A stretch of 7,990 nt of DNA from contig SLDN01000041.1 of NCBI GenBank assembly GCA_007125275.1, positions 1-7,990 on the forward strand, written 5' to 3'. The stretch comes from Bacteroidales bacterium. Lineage in GTDB: Bacteria; Bacteroidota; Bacteroidia; Bacteroidales; UBA7960. Each line of letters starts with the position of its first letter. Position 1 is the stretch's first letter. Made by a program: the position numbers and the translations under genes. Below, piece after piece: positions 5,901-7,990 of this stretch. Under the pieces are notes generated by a model. The model was not told the DNA's origin, did no database searches, and saw nothing but the letters and a program-made list of their open reading frames with translations.

Positions 5901-6310
5901 CTCCTCATCAGCCCCTCACCTATCTCGATCTCTATCGCATCTGATTTTTCAAAACCTGGCAGTTCAGGCCCGAGCAACTCAAATACGCTGTGGTTTGTGA
6001 AATGCGGACTTTTGTGTGCAAAATACACATAACCCCACTCGGGATAAAGAACATCACGGTGTTTTAGCGAGCGTATCCGTATAAAGCCAAAATCCTCCTT
6101 TCGGAAACGCGGAAAGGACCAATATAGGACGTCCTTCAACAAAACATCATACTTGACCACTTCATATTGTTTTGGAGAAGTATTGATGTTGATGGTTCCA
6201 AAGAAGCAGTTATCCAGCAATAAGCCTCTCTTTAAAAAGGCTTTTTTTTGTTTTCTGATGCTCCGGTTGGCCCCGCCCATGCCGCTTTGGTGTATTCCCT
6301 TTATGATCAT
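5885..6310 (-). CDS. Small protein resembling CTP-dependent riboflavin kinase (RibK/DUF120 fold), function unknown
   Basis: I do not recognise this 141-residue protein with certainty. It is soluble, with no signal peptide or membrane helix. By eye its layout resembles archaeal RibK (DUF120): KGIHQSGMGGANRSI (4-18) sits where RibK has its glycine-rich G-x-V-x-SGxGxG loop; FFGTININ (36-43) corresponds to the PGTLNV motif, whose Thr and Asn bind the metal and nucleotide phosphates; VFELLGPELPGF (109-120) and DAIEIEI (124-130) resemble the ending lEiiAPxnLR then DGDxVEIEI. The long basic stretch RKQKKAFLKRG (19-29) is consistent with nucleotide binding. Its ATG overlaps the stop of the upstream glycosyltransferase as ATGA (6310-6307), so translation is probably coupled, and it converges on the ligase gene with a 16-bp overlap. 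Context suggests a glycan or lipid substrate; that is inference. Confidence 0.6.
   Translation of the reverse strand: MIIKGIHQSGMGGANRSIRKQKKAFLKRGLLLDNCFFGTININTSPKQYEVVKYDVLLKDVLYWSFPRFRKEDFGFIRIRSLKHRDVLYPEWGYVYFAHKSPHFTNHSVFELLGPELPGFEKSDAIEIEIGEGLMRSYPSF
6222..6249 (+). terminator. Terminator-like hairpin with T-tract, antisense inside the 141-residue gene
   Basis: AAGCCT (6222-6227) pairs with AGGCTT (6238-6243) across a 10-nt loop, and the last stem bases run into eight consecutive Ts (6242-6249). On the plus strand this has the form of an intrinsic terminator and lies 320 bp beyond the stop of the O-antigen ligase-like gene. The stem is short, and the bases are also codons of the minus-strand gene, so it may be accidental. 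Confidence 0.24.
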
Positions 6311-7395
6311 CGTATTTTTTCTTTTGCTTTTTCAGAAATAAAATCATCAAGAGCCGCAACCATAGTCTCCATGGTGTAATGCTTGCGAACATGCATTTGG
6401 GCAGCCTGTGCCATTGTTGCAAATTTTTGTGGATTATCAAGCACTTCTTTAAGGGCCTCAGCAATAGCGGTGTGGCTTGCCGGAGGAATGACAAGTGCCA
6501 GTTTTCCGTCCAGGCTGAGCTCTGCAGCCCCGTTTACACCCGTCATTATTACGGGTTTGCCGTAAGCCATCGCCTCCATGGCAGCATTGGGCATCCCTTC
6601 AAGCAAGGAGGGGTGCAGGAACACATCGCAACCTTTCATATAAGGGGCAGGGTGATCCACATACCCGATAAAAACAATCATCTCTGCTACCCCTTTCCGC
6701 CTGGCCAGGTTTTCAAGCATTATCCGGTCTTTCCCATCTCCAAGGACGTGTACAAGCAGTTCAGGGTAATCATTTTTCAGCGTTTGCAGAGCATCAATAA
6801 GGTATGTATACCCTTTTTGAATGGCGTTCAGGCGCCCAACGCACAACACGATGCTTCGACCCGGGTGTCTTGCATGAAAATCAAATGCAGGAACATCATC
6901 GTCAACCAGCATTCCATTGTAAACAACCTTTATAAAGTTGTCATCCGGTAATGAATTGGCACGATATATATCCCTGATGGTATTCGTGTTGGTTACAAGA
7001 CCATCTGCAAGCTTCCTGATCAGGAAAACGTGCTTGCGCAGGCTTTTTTGCGGTGGTGAACCACTCCGTACGATTACCGGCAGGCGACCTCCCCAGCGCG
7101 CGGCGAGGCCTGCCACGGCCAGGTCACGGCGTTTGCTGATAACCAAATCTATATCGTGCTTTTTGATATAATGCGAAAGTATTAATGCGTGGAAGATACT
7201 TATGTCACTAATTATATTGATATCGAATGTTTCGAGACCTTTCTCACCGGCTTTTTCAAGTAAAAGCGAATTTCCCTTGCCGGCCACAATACAATGATGG
7301 CCGACTTGCTGCAAACCTGAGGCAGCATTCACCACCCAGCGTTCGCCACCTCCATATTTTTTTCTGCCAATGGTATGCACAAATAGTATCCGCAT
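6307..7395 (-). CDS. Glycosyltransferase family 4 (GT-B fold)
   Basis: The 362-residue product is a retaining GT4-type glycosyltransferase that would move a sugar from a nucleotide donor onto a growing glycan at the cytoplasmic side of the inner membrane. The N-terminal Rossmann half begins MRILFVHTIG and has the acceptor-side GGGERWV loop (15-21). The C-terminal half shows VVYNGM (157-162), CVGRLNAIQKG (185-195), HVLGDG (216-221) and the donor-site HPSLLEGMPNAAMEAMAYGKP (261-281) with the EX7E pair E266 and E274. The sugar specificity cannot be read from sequence. The ATG at 7395 directly follows GGAG and starts the conserved first strand. It lies 27 bp after dapD and overlaps the following small gene by ATGA, so the three probably form one transcript. 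Nearness to the ligase-like gene suggests LPS or surface-glycan synthesis. Confidence 0.93.
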   Translation of the reverse strand: MRILFVHTIGRKKYGGGERWVVNAASGLQQVGHHCIVAGKGNSLLLEKAGEKGLETFDINIISDISIFHALILSHYIKKHDIDLVISKRRDLAVAGLAARWGGRLPVIVRSGSPPQKSLRKHVFLIRKLADGLVTNTNTIRDIYRANSLPDDNFIKVVYNGMLVDDDVPAFDFHARHPGRSIVLCVGRLNAIQKGYTYLIDALQTLKNDYPELLVHVLGDGKDRIMLENLARRKGVAEMIVFIGYVDHPAPYMKGCDVFLHPSLLEGMPNAAMEAMAYGKPVIMTGVNGAAELSLDGKLALVIPPASHTAIAEALKEVLDNPQKFATMAQAAQMHVRKHYTMETMVAALDDFISEKAKEKIR

Positions 7396-7422
7396 CTCCG
7401 GTCACATGATTTGGTTTTGGGT

Positions 7423-7990
7423 CTAAACCTGTACGCCGTGTTCGCGCAAGGCCTCATTCAGGCTTGTTTTCCTGTCAGTGCTCTCCTTTCTTTTTCCAAT
7501 GATGAGAGCACACGGCACATGATAAATACCGGCGGGAAACGTTTTAGGAATACTGCCGGGGATCACAACAGAACGTTCAGGGACTTCTCCACGGTATTCA
7601 ACAGCCTCGCTTCCACTGACATCTATGATGCGTGTACTGCCTGTCAACACGACATTGGCGCCCAGCACAGCTTCTTTTCCTACACGCACGCCCTCCACAA
7701 CAATGGAGCGCGACCCGATGAAGGCGTGGTCTTCAATAATGACAGGAGCTGCCTGAACCGGTTCCAGCACCCCACCGATGCCGACACCGCCGCTGAGATG
7801 TACGCCTTTTCCAATCTGAGCGCAGCTGCCAACGGTAGCCCAGGTGTCAACCATACAGCCCGAATCCACATAAGCGCCAATATTCACATACGACGGCATC
7901 ATCACCACATCCCTGGCTAAAAATGCCCCATAACGTGCAATGGCATGAGGAACAACCCTGACTCCTAATTCTTTATAATTCCTCTTTAAT
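7423..7990 (-). CDS. dapD: Tetrahydrodipicolinate N-succinyltransferase (DapD), 5' end outside window
   Basis: DapD transfers succinyl from succinyl-CoA to tetrahydrodipicolinate in the succinylase branch of diaminopimelate and lysine synthesis. The window holds the last 188 residues; the frame stays open to the window edge, so roughly 80 N-terminal residues are missing. The fragment reads [57 protein letters not shown] and [19 protein letters not shown]. These are the left-handed beta-helix hexapeptide repeats and active-site segments typical of DapD, followed by the C-terminal capping region. Frames opening with the GTG near 7908 only reflect lack of an upstream ATG in the fragment. DapD acts as a cytoplasmic trimer. 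It heads the minus-strand group dapD, glycosyltransferase, RibK-like protein, with no evident functional link beyond cell-envelope precursors. Confidence 0.96.
   Translation of the reverse strand, partial: LKRNYKELGVRVVPHAIARYGAFLARDVVMMPSYVNIGAYVDSGCMVDTWATVGSCAQIGKGVHLSGGVGIGGVLEPVQAAPVIIEDHAFIGSRSIVVEGVRVGKEAVLGANVVLTGSTRIIDVSGSEAVEYRGEVPERSVVIPGSIPKTFPAGIYHVPCALIIGKRKESTDRKTSLNEALREHGVQV

Noticed and set aside
6379..6951. 190-codon plus-strand frame opposite the glycosyltransferase
   Set aside because: It lies entirely over a clear GT4 gene; its sequence shows no family pattern and is explained as the complement of conserved codons.
7411..7920. 169-codon plus-strand frame opposite dapD
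   Set aside because: DapD motifs run through the whole minus-strand region; the plus frame has no recognisable content.

Overview
The window looks like ordinary chromosomal DNA from a member of the Bacteroidota. Three things point there. Candidate promoters fit the Bacteroidota -7 box TAnnTTTG, and most starts lack a Shine-Dalgarno sequence. A pRiA4b ORF-3-like gene is fused by overlap to miaA. The O-antigen ligase-type protein carries a 'GLRKD' loop that I remember from that phylum. No rRNA, tRNA, CRISPR array, insertion sequence or phage gene was found.

Layout. (1) Positions 1-209, plus strand: the last 68 residues of a membrane diadenylate cyclase of the CdaA/DacA type (c-di-AMP synthesis). 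It converges on the next block across a 25-bp gap. (2) Positions 3921-235, minus strand: a tRNA-maturation block transcribed as tsaC-type threonylcarbamoyl-AMP synthase, CCA-adding nucleotidyltransferase with an HD domain, pRiA4b ORF-3-like protein, then miaA. TsaC and MiaA serve the two classic A37 modifications (t6A and i6A), and the CCA enzyme finishes the 3' end, so three of the four genes act on tRNA. (3) Positions 3922-4346: a divergent AT-rich intergenic region with one candidate promoter box, an inverted repeat around it, and a 36-codon ORF resembling a signal peptide. (4) Positions 4347-5900, plus strand: a polytopic O-antigen ligase/polymerase-family protein. (5) Positions 7990-5885, minus strand: the C-terminal part of dapD (lysine/diaminopimelate synthesis), a GT4 glycosyltransferase, and a 141-residue protein joined to it by an ATGA stop/start overlap. 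The small protein converges on the ligase gene with a 16-bp overlap.

The item most worth a second look is the 141-residue protein. By eye it resembles the CTP-dependent riboflavin kinase fold (archaeal RibK, DUF120): a glycine-rich N-terminal loop, a GTxN motif and an acidic C-terminal strand. Yet it is coupled to a glycosyltransferase and sits next to an O-antigen ligase-like gene. If that reading is right, it may be a bacterial member working on a glycan or lipid precursor instead of riboflavin. All homology statements come from motif reading without a database search.
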